Notes under the pieces: model-generated
What the model saw: the letters and a program-made list of their open reading frames with translations, nothing else
Database searches by the model: none
What the model was told of the DNA's origin: nothing
Assembly: GCA_013368445.1 (NCBI GenBank)
Contig: JAACJO010000007.1
Coordinates: 1,550,001-1,614,000, forward strand
DNA length: 64,000 nucleotides
Direction: 5' to 3'
Source of the DNA: Leucocoprinus leucothites
Lineage: Eukaryota > Basidiomycota > Agaricomycetes > Agaricales > Agaricaceae
Position numbers and translations under genes: made by a program
Shown here: positions 24,400 through 35,610 of the stretch, piece after piece
Layout: each line of letters begins with the position of its first letter
Position numbering within the stretch: the first letter of the stretch is position 1

Positions 24400-24669
24400 A
24401 AACGCGTCAGAAGACGCTTGTTGGTCTGCAATTTTTGAGATCCCGAGAAGAGGGCTGTAGGGTCCGATGGGATCAGCACAACAGATATTGCAAGGCACAG
24501 ACAAGAGAACAGGGCATACCTGGCTTGATACACCGCCAGAAGAGGGTGTCAATATCCATCCTCTGGTCACAAACCAAGAGCTTCGGTCCTCACCGGCCGA
24601 TCACACAAATCAGGAAATAATCCGGCACATCCACCGGCATATATTGCATCTCTGCTACTTTAAACTACT

Positions 24670-25480
24670 CTACGCGATCTCCGCAAGCTCGCTCTCCTTC
24701 ACCTGCAGCCGCTCCAGCTCGGCCTCCAACGCCACATTCGCCATCTCTATCTGCAGCACACTCGAAATCAGGTTTGTCCACCGCGTCTCCAGTGCTGTCA
24801 GCTGCTTGCCAAACCGGTCCTAGTAAAAGAACATGTTATTTCGGATTCATGAACGAGACATTAGGATACACACCTGCGAGTTCTTCCTATCGCGGTTGAC
24901 TTCGACTGTCAGCTCTTTCAGCTGCTCGAGCGTCCCTTCAATGTTCTTGGCCTGCTGCTCCAATTGGTAGTTGTGTATCCGCCACGCATTTGCCCCATAT
25001 GTTTGCAGTAATGTCAGATTAGTTTGTCTTTCTGTCAAATCAGTGCCAATTTAGACGAGGAAGAGATAACCACATACCGTATCCGCTGATGCTCCAGCTG
25101 AGCCCGTGCATTGTACAACGCAGCTTTCCAATCCTCATCTGTCGCAGGCGTAGACGTCGGCGCAGGAAGCTGATATCTCAAAGAATCCAGCGAAGGAAAT
25201 TGCTCTTTCGCCTCCACACGTGCAAGCTCGGCTCTCAACAACGGATTATTCTAAATATGCTATCAGCACAAACACACCCACAACCACCATGTAACACGAA
25301 AAACCGCTCACGAACAGTAAAGAGTTCCACATCTGGTGGCACGCGCGAGTGCAGCTCTGCAGGAACCTTGCCCAACTCTTTCGCAATCTCATGCTCTACC
25401 CTGTCCTTCAGAAACGGAAACTTCTGCAGATCATCGTCATAATAAGGGAGAGAATCCAGAATATCGTTTTGCTGAGCCAT
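24670..25480 (-). CDS. Pre-mRNA-splicing factor SPF27 (BCAS2/Cwf7 homologue)
   Basis: Component of the Prp19/NineTeen complex of the spliceosome, in the nucleus. The protein, about 210 residues, begins MAQQNDILDSLPYYDDDLQK, matching the D.LPY.D start of BCAS2. It continues LLRAELARVEAKEQFPSLDS, LRYQLPAPTSTPATDEDWKA and LYNARAQLEHQRIR, which carry the family signature YELPAPS...W...V.NA.AQLEHQ. The C-terminal half is a coiled coil: TLLQTYGANAWRIHNYQLEQ, LEQLKELTVEVNRDRKNSQ, then LTALETRWTNLISSVLQIEM and ALEAELERLQVKESELAEIA before the stop. The NAW and NRDRKN..Q positions match the family. Five exons with short introns. Shares a 120-bp divergent promoter with NDUFS3. Confidence 0.93.
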
Positions 25481-25600
25481 GGCAAGTGATCATGTCACAG
25501 TTATGTGGATTCGCGGTGTTGTGATCGGGACCGGCAAATCCCGAGCGGGCGTCGCTGCAGCAAAGAGTTGAGCTTTGCAGTACACCGACTCGAGTCCAAA
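25481..25600. promoter_or_regulatory. Compact bidirectional promoter, SPF27 / NDUFS3
   Basis: Only 120 bp lie between the two start codons, so both promoters and both 5' leaders must share or overlap this space. No clear TATA box was seen. Confidence 0.6.
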
Positions 25601-26761
25601 ATGTCTCTCCGCTTTGCTACCAGAGCAGGCCGTGCCATCGCCACAAGGTCCGTGCGCGCGGCTCTTCCCAGTGCATCCGTGCTTGTACAGCGCAGCGCAC
25701 TCCACTCCTCCACCTCCCACCAAGGTACGCACGACTTTACCCGAAATCCTCTTCGTACACCAACACTCACACTTAACTCTCAGCATCTGCCGCTCCCTTC
25801 ACCGAACCCACCTCTCCCAATATCTCTCTCACAAAATACGCCGCCACAACTGAATCCCTGCACACTTATGGCTCCTACCTAACCCAATGTCTCCCCAAAT
25901 TCATCCAACAATTCTCTGTCACCAAAGACGAACTCACTCTATACGTCGCGCCCACTGCCATTGTCCCCGTCCTCACTTTCCTCCGCGACCATAGTCAATG
26001 TCAATTCAAGAGTGTCATGGATATAAGTGGTGCCGACTACCCCGAGCGCGAGAAACGGTTTGAAGTCGTTTATCATTTGTTGAGTGTCAAGTTTGGTGGA
26101 AGGATTAGAGTCAAGACGTATGCTGGAGAGGCAGATCCTGTGCCTAGTGCTGTTGGTATTTTCCGTGGTGCTGATTGGTATGTATTGTGGATTTTCAGGA
26201 GAAGGTTGCCCGAACTAACTTTTTTGATATTAGGTATGAACGTGAGGCTTGGGATCTCTACGGAATTTTCTTCAGCGGACATCCCGACCTGTAAGTTCTC
26301 TATAACCACCGGAAAATAACGCGCATTTTGACTTATCCTTCTAGTCGTCGCATTCTCACCGACTACGGTTAGCCTTCACGAACCCCACTCACTTCTTCTC
26401 AAACTCATTTCCATCCAGGTTTTGAGGGCCACCCCTTGCGCAAAGATTTCCCTCTTACCGTAGGCCCTCCTTCACCTCTTCCTACCTTTATCTAATTCAC
26501 TTTTAAAACAGGGATACACGGAAGTACGGTACGACGAAGAACGCAAACGCGTCGTCTACGAACCTCTTCAACTCACCCAAGCATTCCGGTATGTACCATC
26601 CTTCCTTCCTCGACTGCCTTCTCTGACGGCTGTTTCTCTTCAGCAACTTTGAATCTCTATCACCTTGGGAACAAGTCGGTGAGGGCTCAACTGCCCCTAG
26701 GCCAGATAACCTCAAGCCATTGCCCCCTCCTCCCAAGCAGGAAGAGCCGAAGAAACAGTAG
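25601..26761 (+). CDS. NADH:ubiquinone oxidoreductase 30 kDa subunit (NDUFS3/NuoC)
   Basis: Core subunit of the hydrophilic arm of respiratory complex I, in the mitochondrial inner membrane. The leader MSLRFATRAGRAIATRSVRA is Arg/Ala-rich and lacks acidic residues, a typical presequence. The mature part includes LPKFIQQFSVTKDELTLYVA, LTFLRDHSQCQFKSVMDISG, ADYPEREKRFEVVYHLLSVK, IRVKTYAGEADPVPSAVGIF and [20 protein letters not shown]. It continues [40 protein letters not shown] and EPLQLTQAFRNFESLSPWEQ. The [10 protein letters not shown]...[20 protein letters not shown] block is the complex I 30-kDa signature and is complete. Seven or so exons, one of them small (around 26345-26368). The C-terminus is proline- and lysine-rich. 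Convergent with MTC1, 203 bp apart. Confidence 0.97.
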
Positions 26762-26964
26762 AGCTAGAAATACGGTGACGGTAGCGGTGCATATCGTATT
26801 CAACCAACCGGTCCCTACGTTTCTTATACTTATAATATCATCATCAACTTGCACTTTGTTTGACTATGAACATTATCCATACACCGAATGGCCAAGTATA
26901 ATACATATAACAAAGAAGCGTACCCCTAGGAGAAACAAAAGACCGTCCACGAGCTCTCATAAAC

Positions 26965-28582
26965 TTACCACTCGGGTTTAGGAGGCTGCTCATCCTCCTC
27001 TTCCTCCTCGTCCTCTTCTTCTTCCTCTTCTTCCTCCTCTTCCTCTTCCTCCTCTTCCTCCTCTTCTTTCCCCCCTTTCTTCTCATGCAGTTTTTCTTTC
27101 ACCGCCTTAACCTCCTTCCCTGCCCATCCCATCCTAGCAACAATATATTCCTGCCCAACCACCTCCACACCAACCCTCAATGCCTCCGCAACTAAATCCT
27201 CCACCCAGTCATACTCGTCCCAAATTGCTAACCACTGACTAGGAACAGACTGTGTCGTAGTCGTTTGAATTAATTGATGTTCAGGATCAGAGAGGTATAG
27301 GAGGAACGAGAGTTGTTGATTCGTTGATGCTGGGATGTCAGCTATACCTGACGGAGAGGAGGAAGAAGAGGCAGGAGGAGCAGGGATATGATAAGTTGTG
27401 AAGAAAGGTTGGATCCGCAGGTATACATGAGAATAAGTCGTCGGCGTCGTTATCTCTGCCGTTGTTGAATTGGCTTTGAGCTTTTCTCTGGATTTCTCGC
27501 TCGATTTGATCACTTCTTCAACATCAGCCTGAGCAAGTTTGATAGCTGATTCGTAACCGTCGACCGCGTTGAGATCCCGGCCTTTGTCGGAAGTTTCTTT
27601 GGGTTTGGACTCGTTGCCTCTGTTAACGACGAGGTCTCCACCTTCGACTTGTTCCATGACCTGAATGCAATGGTAGGATTCTGTTAGAGAGAGAGAGAGG
27701 CCATGAAGGAGCGTATGTACTTACTCTTGCCAGAGATCGGTAGGTTAACGATTCAATCCCCTCGTATCCTTGCATGTCGTGGCTTAACCAGACTTGGATG
27801 ACTTCATGTTCGGAAATGGGAGGTGCGACGACGTTAAGGATATCCGTCAGCGTCGACAAACCAACACGCTTGAAATCTTGACCTATACAGTACCCCATCA
27901 GCTGGAGAACCATCATAGATTTCGAATACGACATACCAAGCTTATCCAACTGAGCATTCTTCGCATACTCAAGCATACCTTCACCCCACTTTCTCGCCTG
28001 TTCATTCTTCGGCAATTGCTTCACCTGTTCATCAACCACACTCTTCGCTTGCTGAAGCGCAGCAGACGCCGTGTTCCAAACAGAACCCCATCCCCACCCT
28101 CCACCTCCACCACCAGAACTCGCAGATCCAGCCTTCGCATTCGCAGCAGCAGCGTTGTCCGCGGAAGACAACTGTCTATGCAACGACGTAGCAGAACCTG
28201 ACGCAGTACCTCCACCATGAGGTAACAAAGAACTAGGCGTTCCCCCTCCTAATTTGACTCTCTCGGTACTCTTCCGGATCGTAGGTGTATTAGACCGAGA
28301 GATGCCATGAACAGCAGACGAAGGTCTGCTTATCGGTTCAGATGCCTTCTGTTGGATTTCATCGAGAAACGCGAGTGCTTCGGCTGTTTCTCCTCCTCCT
28401 TCACCTCGACGAGATGATGTGGATGTACGTGGTGCCGAAACCGGACTGCCTGTACCTGGACCAGCGCCAGTACCGCCATTGGAAACCGAAGAGTCAGGAG
28501 GAGGTGCGTCGATGGGTGTGAAAGAGTCGATTTCGTCGAGCAGTTGCAGAGCTTCTTCTTGCTTGGATTTGGATTTGGCCAT
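26965..28582 (-). CDS. MTC1: Maintenance of telomere capping protein 1 (Mtc1, DUF5427)
   Basis: Fungal protein first found through telomere-capping genetics in yeast and also linked to COPI vesicles; its molecular role is not settled. The start at 28582 gives MAKSKSKQEEALQLLDEIDS, followed by a second EALAFLDEIQQKASEPISRP repeat of the short acidic helix. A Ser/Gly-rich linker leads to GGGWGWGSVWNTASAALQQA and SVVDEQVKQLPKNEQARKWG. Then come GQDFKRVGLSTLTDILNVVA, PPISEHEVIQVWLSHDMQGY and MEQVEGGDLVVNRG. WGWGS.W..AS, APPI..HE...V...HD..GY and M.QVEGGDL are the family hallmarks. Three exons. The tail is an acidic run of about 25 Glu/Asp residues ending QPPKPEW. About 490 residues. Confidence 0.92.
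26992..27070. repeat. Trinucleotide-type TCC/TCT run encoding poly-Glu
   Basis: About 79 nt on the plus strand made almost only of TCC, TCT and TTC units, broken by a single CGT near 27008. On the minus strand it is in-frame GAG/GAA coding in the last exon of MTC1. Its purity suggests slippage-driven length variation. Confidence 0.9.
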
Positions 28583-31500
28583 AATTGTTATGTTTATATC
28601 ACAAATGGGTTGCTGTAGGTATGTAGTCGGTGCTCTGTGGTTGCTGAAATTGGCTACCACGATCACAAGTGGTGATGATGGTCACTACTATCTCTTGATC
28701 TTGTGACGTGATGTGCAGTAAGTATTGAATACAAGCCCCTAATCGAGCTCCCTTGACACTTACATCCTCTGGGCACAAGTAAATCAAATATCCTTTGATA
28801 TCTTCTCGAGAGTCGGCACGCAGCAATATCCTGAAAAACGAGCGCTCCCTAAAGGCATGTTAACACCATCAAGGATCATTTGTGGAGCTGACATCTCTTC
28901 CCTTTCGCCTTTATCCGAAATGGAAAGATTAGATGGAAAACCAAAAACCACACGCCCCGCATTTCCGCCCCCAGGCTTGAAATCCGCAATAGGTATCTTC
29001 AAAGAGCGTACATGCCTGGCTTACCGGGTACAGGAAGTACCCCAAGGCGCTTTTCCTGACATTTCAATTTCCTTGGCTAATTACATTTTTACGAAAGAGA
29101 AACATCGTCATTGGCTGCTGGTCCGGACACGATTAAAGAAATTCCTCATTTATGATTCATGGACCCTCAGGTTTTCCGGCCTTCCCATACAGCTTCCGGA
29201 TCTATTGGGCTTGAACTCTATATGTTCTCAAGCGCCTTTACATACTTTCTATAGAGTGTAGTCGTTTTTGGGGACGACCGAATTCCTGGTACCCGTAGGC
29301 TGACTCCCCTTCCTACGGTATGTATCTCACCCTCCCCGTTCTTCCCTCCTTCTCGATTTTCCTTTATTCCAAATTGCTCATTCCCCTTTAACATCCCTCA
29401 CTCTTCTACTGCCTCGCGGCCAACCCACTCTCATTTGTGTTTTCCTTTCCAAGCTCAATGTTTCAACAGGAATATTTGTACGGCTTCCAGGCAGAAAAGT
29501 CCAGATGTCGCTCGCTGGTCAAATTTAGTTAACGGAATTCTCAAAACTTGCACAAAAGTCCTGTCTCCCTCTATGGCATGCCTTGCACTCCTGTATGTAC
29601 GCGTGGCAGCCGAGTTGGCGTGTATAAGGGGGTGTTACGCGATGTGTCGCCCACCAAGAATCTCCTTGTGCCGCGCCATTTCAAAAATCAAAAAGGATGT
29701 CGGCGCGGAATCGTATTGGCCTTTGTTCTCTCGCAGGAAGTTGGACTGATCTGGTATGGGCTGGTCCATTATCGGAACGGTCAACAGCTATGACGCTGGG
29801 TGACTCCTCTCCTTCGCATCTGCTCATATATGGGCGGTTAGATATCTACCAAGTACCGAAGGAGCTTATGACCTTTTCATACCAAGCTGCAGCGCGCAGA
29901 CGCGCGAATTTGGAGAATTCATCCGAGAGTTTCCCTCCCTCCACTGAAAAGTTTCCACTGATTCACGACCCCCTCCGAACTCGTTCCGCTCGGAGCTTCT
30001 GATTACTTGACGAATCGGTATTATTAAGAGCATGTTCACGGAAAGAAGTCCCTTCAAGTAGTACTCAATACCCCTTGCGAAAAAAGGATGAAGTGTTAAG
30101 TATGATCATGATTCTTGGAAGGATATGTAAGCCTTCGAGACAATTAACAGCAATGCCCATTGGGGGCAGAAGCAGGCTTGGGTGTTATATATCTCGATAA
30201 AGTCATCATACTCATCTTTCCATCTATGCTCCTCTATTGGCTGATGCACTGAGAGAGAGAGAGAGCTGGCATCTCTCTCCAATACACCTTTCCAGAAAGA
30301 ACGACCCATAAATATCGTCTCTCCCCATTTCGGTGTTAATCACACCTGCGACGTCCACGTAAAACACAGCAGTGTACAGCCTGTGCCCGCATACTATAGC
30401 TCATTTCTGCTCCTAATTGTATTCCGCCACTCTACTGTTCTATTGCCGAGGGAATTATGAATGAACGCCATCGATGATTAAAATTTTTAGGGTTTTTTTT
30501 ATTGCAATGTCAATAACCGACTTGATTGTGGCTGCAAGCGGGCATGAGGTATTGAAGACGCTTCTACGCCAGCGTTCCAAAGACCTTTCCTTTACGTCGA
30601 ATTTCTCTCACCGGTCTCCCTGTGACCTCGGAGCAAGAACCTTCCCGCTTCAGGTATTAGGACCCAATTGTACATCTCCCCTCTCAGGTCGGAGGATAAC
30701 GTTTGCTGTTGCTGGTATGTTATGATCCAGTCTCTCATCGAGTATTAGAAAATTAAGGTTCTTCCCTTTCCGAAGTCGGGTTTTCTGATATCAGATAATC
30801 TTCTCAGTGCCGTCCGCTTCCCTAGGCTGGACTTTGGCAGGCGCAGCGTGAAGCTGACTAAAAAATATAGGTTCGTATAAAGACTCCAACCGAAGAGAGG
30901 GCCAAGCACAGTGATTTTAGAATTGATATTTATCCGACATCCGTAAATAGACTCTGGGTACCGCTATAGGTAGAGCGAGGAGGGGAATCCATTCTAAAGA
31001 GGGAAATCGAAGTCTACAGTCGAATATGATACAGGCTTTATCTCCTCCTGAGCCCGCCTTCCACTCTGGGGGGCTAGCCTAACCAAAAGCTCCGATAAAG
31101 ACACCAATCCAGAGATTGCCCTCAACCTCTCCGATGTCCAAAAATACCAGATCCATCAAGGCCGGGGGACTGAGGCCATCCCTCGGATAGGTCCAATATC
31201 AGGTTATCTGTGCCCATGTCACACTTTGACAGCCAAAAGGCGACCCTCGGTCCTAGTTTCGCGCAAAAGTGGAATTATCGGCTAACTAGGATGGATACAG
31301 CCACGGTTTATTGTTCTGTTGTCTTGATGACGGATGAAGGCGTCCGAAACGACAGCACGAGGCACCAAACAACATGGGGACGTCTACAGCTTTTGATTGT
31401 ATCGAACCCAGTTGACTGATGGATAGCGGAGCTATGACCGTCTTCCCAAGAAAGGTTACCGTTACCACAGTTATAAAGCCCAGACACTTCTTGATCAAGT

Positions 31501-31772
31501 CGCTGAGGTCCAGTAATTGGTAGAGATACTAGAGAGCAAGCACACGGCCGCTGGAAGGTATTCCATATGGTCTGGTGTGCCAGTGTACCTCAGAAACCCT
31601 TTATCTGCTATCAGCTGTCGGACCATCCGACAGAAGTAGAGTCTGTGTACCTCCACCTTCCATGGATGGTTGTAGTCTTTACAGCACCTCCGTCACGGAA
31701 CGACAAATGAGACTGAATTAGCCATCTCATAGATTGATAGATTAGCTCTTGACTCCCCCGTTAAGTTCGCAA
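28583..31772. other. Gene-poor stretch, nothing recognised
   Basis: About 3.2 kb. The longest frame (28857-29261, plus, 134 codons) shows no family similarity. The part next to 28583 should hold the MTC1 promoter. A short GA-repeat lies at about 30251-30265. No tRNA, terminal repeat or transposase was seen. Confidence 0.5.
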
Positions 31773-32111
31773 CTAGGAATCCCCGTCGTTGAAGCGATGT
31801 AGGGGACTCAACGAGGCCTCGGGGTTTAGATGAAAGGCGTCCACTGGAGGAGTATAAACAGGTCCATCCACGCGCGCATCAGGTGATACGCCGACAAAGG
31901 CTTCGAGATTCGAAAAGGCAGCGCGAGCTGGCATTTCATGCGTGGCACTTGACCGGAAAGATTTGACCGTACTAGCCCCGGCGTGGGCTAAAAGTCCGAG
32001 GTAGCAGTTTAAGTGCAGTTGTTGATTCTGCTCTTCAAGACGCGTGACGGGAGGATATTGGAGGCGAAGTAGCTCGAGTTGCCGGAATGGCGACCTCGGA
32101 CAAGCTGACAT
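31773..32111 (-). CDS. Small hypothetical protein, 112 aa
   Basis: A single open frame beginning MSACPRSPFRQLELLRLQYP and ending SLSPLHRFNDGDS. The composition is protein-like: an amphipathic Leu/Gln-rich N-terminal helix (LEEQNQQLHLNCYLGLLAHA), then a region with several Pro, Ala and Asp residues. It sits 142 bp from the oppositely transcribed PXMP4 gene, a spacing that suits a divergent promoter. I do not recognise a family. It could be a genuine small gene, the last exon of a longer one, or chance; the moderate confidence rests only on length, composition and position. Confidence 0.4.
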   Translation of the reverse strand: MSACPRSPFRQLELLRLQYPPVTRLEEQNQQLHLNCYLGLLAHAGASTVKSFRSSATHEMPARAAFSNLEAFVGVSPDARVDGPVYTPPVDAFHLNPEASLSPLHRFNDGDS

Positions 32112-32253
32112 GTGATTACAAAATGTGATTTGCAGGCCGGAGCTTTGGTCTGCGATGCCTGCGTCACTGGCTCTTCGTTTTCTCTATCTCCACGCCATCC
32201 ACCTTTCTTTGGCTCTCATTCACGACCTCTAAGCCTCGTGACGCTTCCTCAGA

Positions 32254-33100
32254 ATGGCCGCTATAATCAACGATATTATCACGAACCCTGCTTACCACGA
32301 CTATCTCGCAATTCTGAAGGGAGCACGCAATGGTTTTGTGTACGGAGTCAAAGTCAGGTTCCCCCATGCTCTGGTTATGTCTATACTTTTTGGTCGCGGG
32401 AGGTCTGTTTTCTCTCATATCCGTCAAAGCCCACAAAACTTATTCCGTCAATTACATCCGTTTTCTGTCCACAAACCTCTCTGGGAATCTTTAATGACAC
32501 CGCTTTCACGTCAATACTTTGTCATCGTTACCCAGCTGGCAGGATCGTGCCAGTGTTATTTTCAAGGCTACCAGGCAACATGCGTTCAATCTCGCCAAAT
32601 TCGTGACACTATACAAAGCCTTCCTGTTGGTTCAGAAGAAGGCGAATAGCGGAAAGCCACGGAGTAGCGACACATTTATTGCGGGCCTCCTCGGTGGCTA
32701 TCTAGTCTTCGGCAAACGGAACGCCGTCAATGAACAGGTCAGCCCTGCTACCACAAACATTCACAAGGTCCCAAGACACGACCATACTCATCTCTTGTTG
32801 AAATAAACATAGATCGTTCTCTACGTGGTGTCACGCGTCGTCGCATCCTTTATACCCCGAGCATCGTCGCCCTATAATACATCTCCGCAATCCTCGTTGG
32901 CTGGCTCGGCCGTCAAACCCGTTCCGCCAGACTCGCGGTACTTTTCCCTCTTTGCTGCTCTTGCATGGGGCTCCGTCATGTGGCTCTTCCAAAACAAGGG
33001 AGAAAACATCCAGCCCGGCATGTTCAACTCCATGAAATACCTCTACCGTGATTCTGAGGCATGGAGAGACTTGAGGACGCTATTATGGCATAACAACTGA
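32254..33100 (+). CDS. Peroxisomal membrane protein 4 (PXMP4/PMP24)
   Basis: Multi-span membrane protein of peroxisomes, Tim17-like family; its biochemical role is not established. Exon 1 from 32254 gives MAAIINDIITNPAYHDYLAI and LKGARNGFVYGVKVRFPHAL, matching the human start L..LKG.RNG.VYG.K.R.PHALVM. Exon 2 gives DRASVIFKATRQHAFNLAKF, FIAGLLGGYLVFGKRNAVNE and exon 3 YVVSRVVASFIPRASSP, FAALAWGSVMWLFQNKGENI and MKYLYRDSEAWRDLRTLLWH. GG.LVFG..N.VN.Q, AL.WG.V.WLF and Y.YRDS..W are family landmarks. The first join works with AG at the end of exon 1 and C from an acceptor at about 32526, restoring GSWQDRASVIF. About 235 residues. Convergent with the BTB gene. Confidence 0.93.
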
Positions 33101-33304
33101 TTGGATGTCAAGGAGCGAGAATTTGGATAGTTTAGCATGATTCTAGAGAGCGCTTCTCGCAATCGGCACCGCGTGCACCCCTAACGCATATTTACACTTC
33201 ATCTGATAGCTTATGCTGATGTAATGTTCTATTCCTCGTCCAATGGATCTGGGGTATACTTATGTCGTGGAAGTACAAGTGGGTCACCGTGTGAGCCTGT
33301 CCCT

Positions 33305-35157
33305 CTAGGTAAGTCCCGCTGAGTGCTGAACCTGTCTGGGAAGCCTGTAGCACATGTACTAAAACATTTAGGGTGAGCACATTACTCAAAACCCAGATTC
33401 CAGGTAAACCCAATTCAATAAACATATTACTCACGGCAAGCATTTCCACTGCGGCCACGCCAGCCTTGTGACAGATCCTACATTCTCTTAATGTATCAAC
33501 AAATAACTCCATTTCGCCAGCAACGTCCGTCCCTAAAATTTGACCAAGATACAGACACCGAGGTTCAGCTTTAAGAGTCATATGAAGTCAAAATCATAAC
33601 TGCAGCACCTGAGTCAATCTTGCCCAAGAGAGCTTTGCGTTGCCGGTCCCAGCATTCCATTGTTTGCTCGCGGTGCGATGGACACGTACCGTACCCTAGC
33701 GACGTCGTAAAGGAACCGAGGATAAAGATTCGAAGACGATACGTCGTCCAAATGCCAAGTCGGTAATGAGAACGTTAGAATACAAACCGCCAACGCCACG
33801 GCACAAATTACGAGAGAAAAATACCCATTCGGTGCCGCGAAGGTAAGAAGCACCAGAGATCAACATCCAGGGATGTAGTTCGCGCGCCAGTTTCAAAGTC
33901 GACCCGGTACCCATGAGAAAGCGATGGCAAAAAGAAAGTCAATAAGTCAGTGATTGATCAAAGCTTGCAGGCACGTTGAAAAGTGAGAATTGAAAGGGAA
34001 AAAGCGGTAAGTAAATAATGGAAGGTCGATACCGACGGGATAGGGTGTGATAATTTAGGGAGGGCGAAACGGGATAGCATCATATATGATTTAACTGAAA
34101 GAAAAGACAGGCATGCTGAATGGGAGTCACTCCACACCGCAAGGAGCAGGCGGCGAGGCGTTTAACCCTAAATTTGGAGAGGAAGGGGAAAGGAGGGTGT
34201 GACACAGTACCAGCCGTCCCGCACGAAGGAGGGCCGACTTAGGTAGTTGTCTCGAAGAAAAAGGGAAAAGCAGGGTACTGAAGAGAAGAGAAACTGATTG
34301 ATAACTCACCTTTAGGAAATATCTCGGACCCGTTCAAGACTTCCCTTAGCGTCTTAACTCGCAGATGCTGAAGCTGAACAACGCAGTGTAAAGCCTTCAC
34401 ACTAGGAATAGTGTCGAGGACTTCTGCCATGGAATAGCTTCCAATCGGCTCAAGGAACTGGCTTGCTTTGGATGCAACCTTCCGCATCTGTTTTTCCATT
34501 TCCTTCTCTGCGCCGGCTCCGAATTGGTCCTCGGGAGGAGTTAAAGTGTCATGATTAGAAATGGGGAGTGGCACCCGAGACCGACGTCGGAGAGAATTTG
34601 GCTCAAAGGAAGCGGCGAATCCGTAGACCCTCAACGGGTGTAACGGAGCGTGCGCGAGGAGATGCGAACATAGAACTTTGAAGATATCGACGCTTAGACC
34701 GTACTTGTCTACAAGGCTAAAAAGCATCGGCTGAAGGACGGGTAGAGGAATCACCGTGCAGTGATCGTAGGATGGCACCCTGGGCAAGAGCTTCTCTCGA
34801 TTAAACTTGCTATTCGCCGCGACTTCATCCCCGGGGACACAGGTAGCGGCATCAGCCGCAACAGGCGGCTTTGGAGGGTAATGCAACAGGTGCAATAGAG
34901 CTGATAGCGCTTGAGATGATTCATCCAAGTCGAGTGTCTCATCTATGGGTGGTTGCGTTGCCTCGGTTGAACAGCATTCAAACATATCGCCTAGTAACAC
35001 AATTATGTTAGGGTTTTTACCAGGGGAAAGGCTGCCTTCACGTACGAAAGACCTCGCTGTTAATGAGCGCGGTTCTTCGAACCCGGTATACAACATCATC
35101 AGGAATTGAACGAACCGTAAAATCTGGGTTGTTGCAAGAGAACGAGTTCCAGGTCAT
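33305..35157 (-). CDS. BTB/POZ-domain protein (Agaricomycete type)
   Basis: Five exons by eye: 35157-35046, 34990-34310, 33695-33609, 33532-33435 and 33331-33305. The start MTWNSFSCNNPDFTVRSIPD leads into VVYRVRRTALINSEVFR joined to DMFECCSTE. This is the BTB pattern of a residue stretch exposed for dimerisation, ending F.DMF. Then come LDLDESSQALSALLHLLHYP and LPVLQPMLFSLVDKYGLSVD, the second half of the BTB fold. The C-terminal part reads LREVLNGSEIFPK-GYGTCP, REQTMECWDRQRKALLGKID, GTDVAGEMELFVDTLRECRI and CHKAGVAAVEMLA. The C..C..CHKA part resembles the Cys-containing tails of other basidiomycete BTB proteins. Partners are unknown. The intron at 33696-34309 is 614 nt, far longer than its neighbours. 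The last exon (VQHSAGLT) is uncertain. Confidence 0.78.
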
Positions 35158-35610
35158 GTCAGAGAACAAATATTCAGTGGATCTGGGCCTGTGGAAATAC
35201 CCTTTTATACCTTTCTTGGTGTACCACAGGCGCAGTACAATAGGAGACGATCAAATCTGTCACTAACTCAGTATGTATGCGTTCAGAGTCATAGGCAGTC
35301 TATCATATATTGCGTGAAAAAAAAAACAATATCAAAAGCAGTGCGGTAAATGAAGTAAATTCCAAGAGTTAGTTTAAGTTAGCAAGAACACCAGAATCCC
35401 TTTGTTTTGAGAGCACAACAAAACCATCAACAGAAAAGACCAAAAGATAGCAACAACATGGCATGAACTAGGATATAGGCATAGGAAGGGAAGAGGTATG
35501 TATGATTGCATGCAGGTGGAGAATCATACGGAGAGGACGCATAATGGTATCATTGGACAAGACATAGGGGAATCTAAGGCCATACGACCGCAGTGAACAG
35601 AGCAAGAGGC
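35158..35610. other. Intergenic, BTB promoter and Ras-type 3' region
   Basis: About 450 bp with an A-rich run at about 35320-35329. It should hold the BTB promoter and the 3' end of the GTPase gene. Nothing else was seen. Confidence 0.45.

Noticed and set aside
28857..29261. 134-codon plus-strand frame in the MTC1 upstream region
   Set aside because: No recognised motif, no convincing exon partners, and composition not clearly protein-like.
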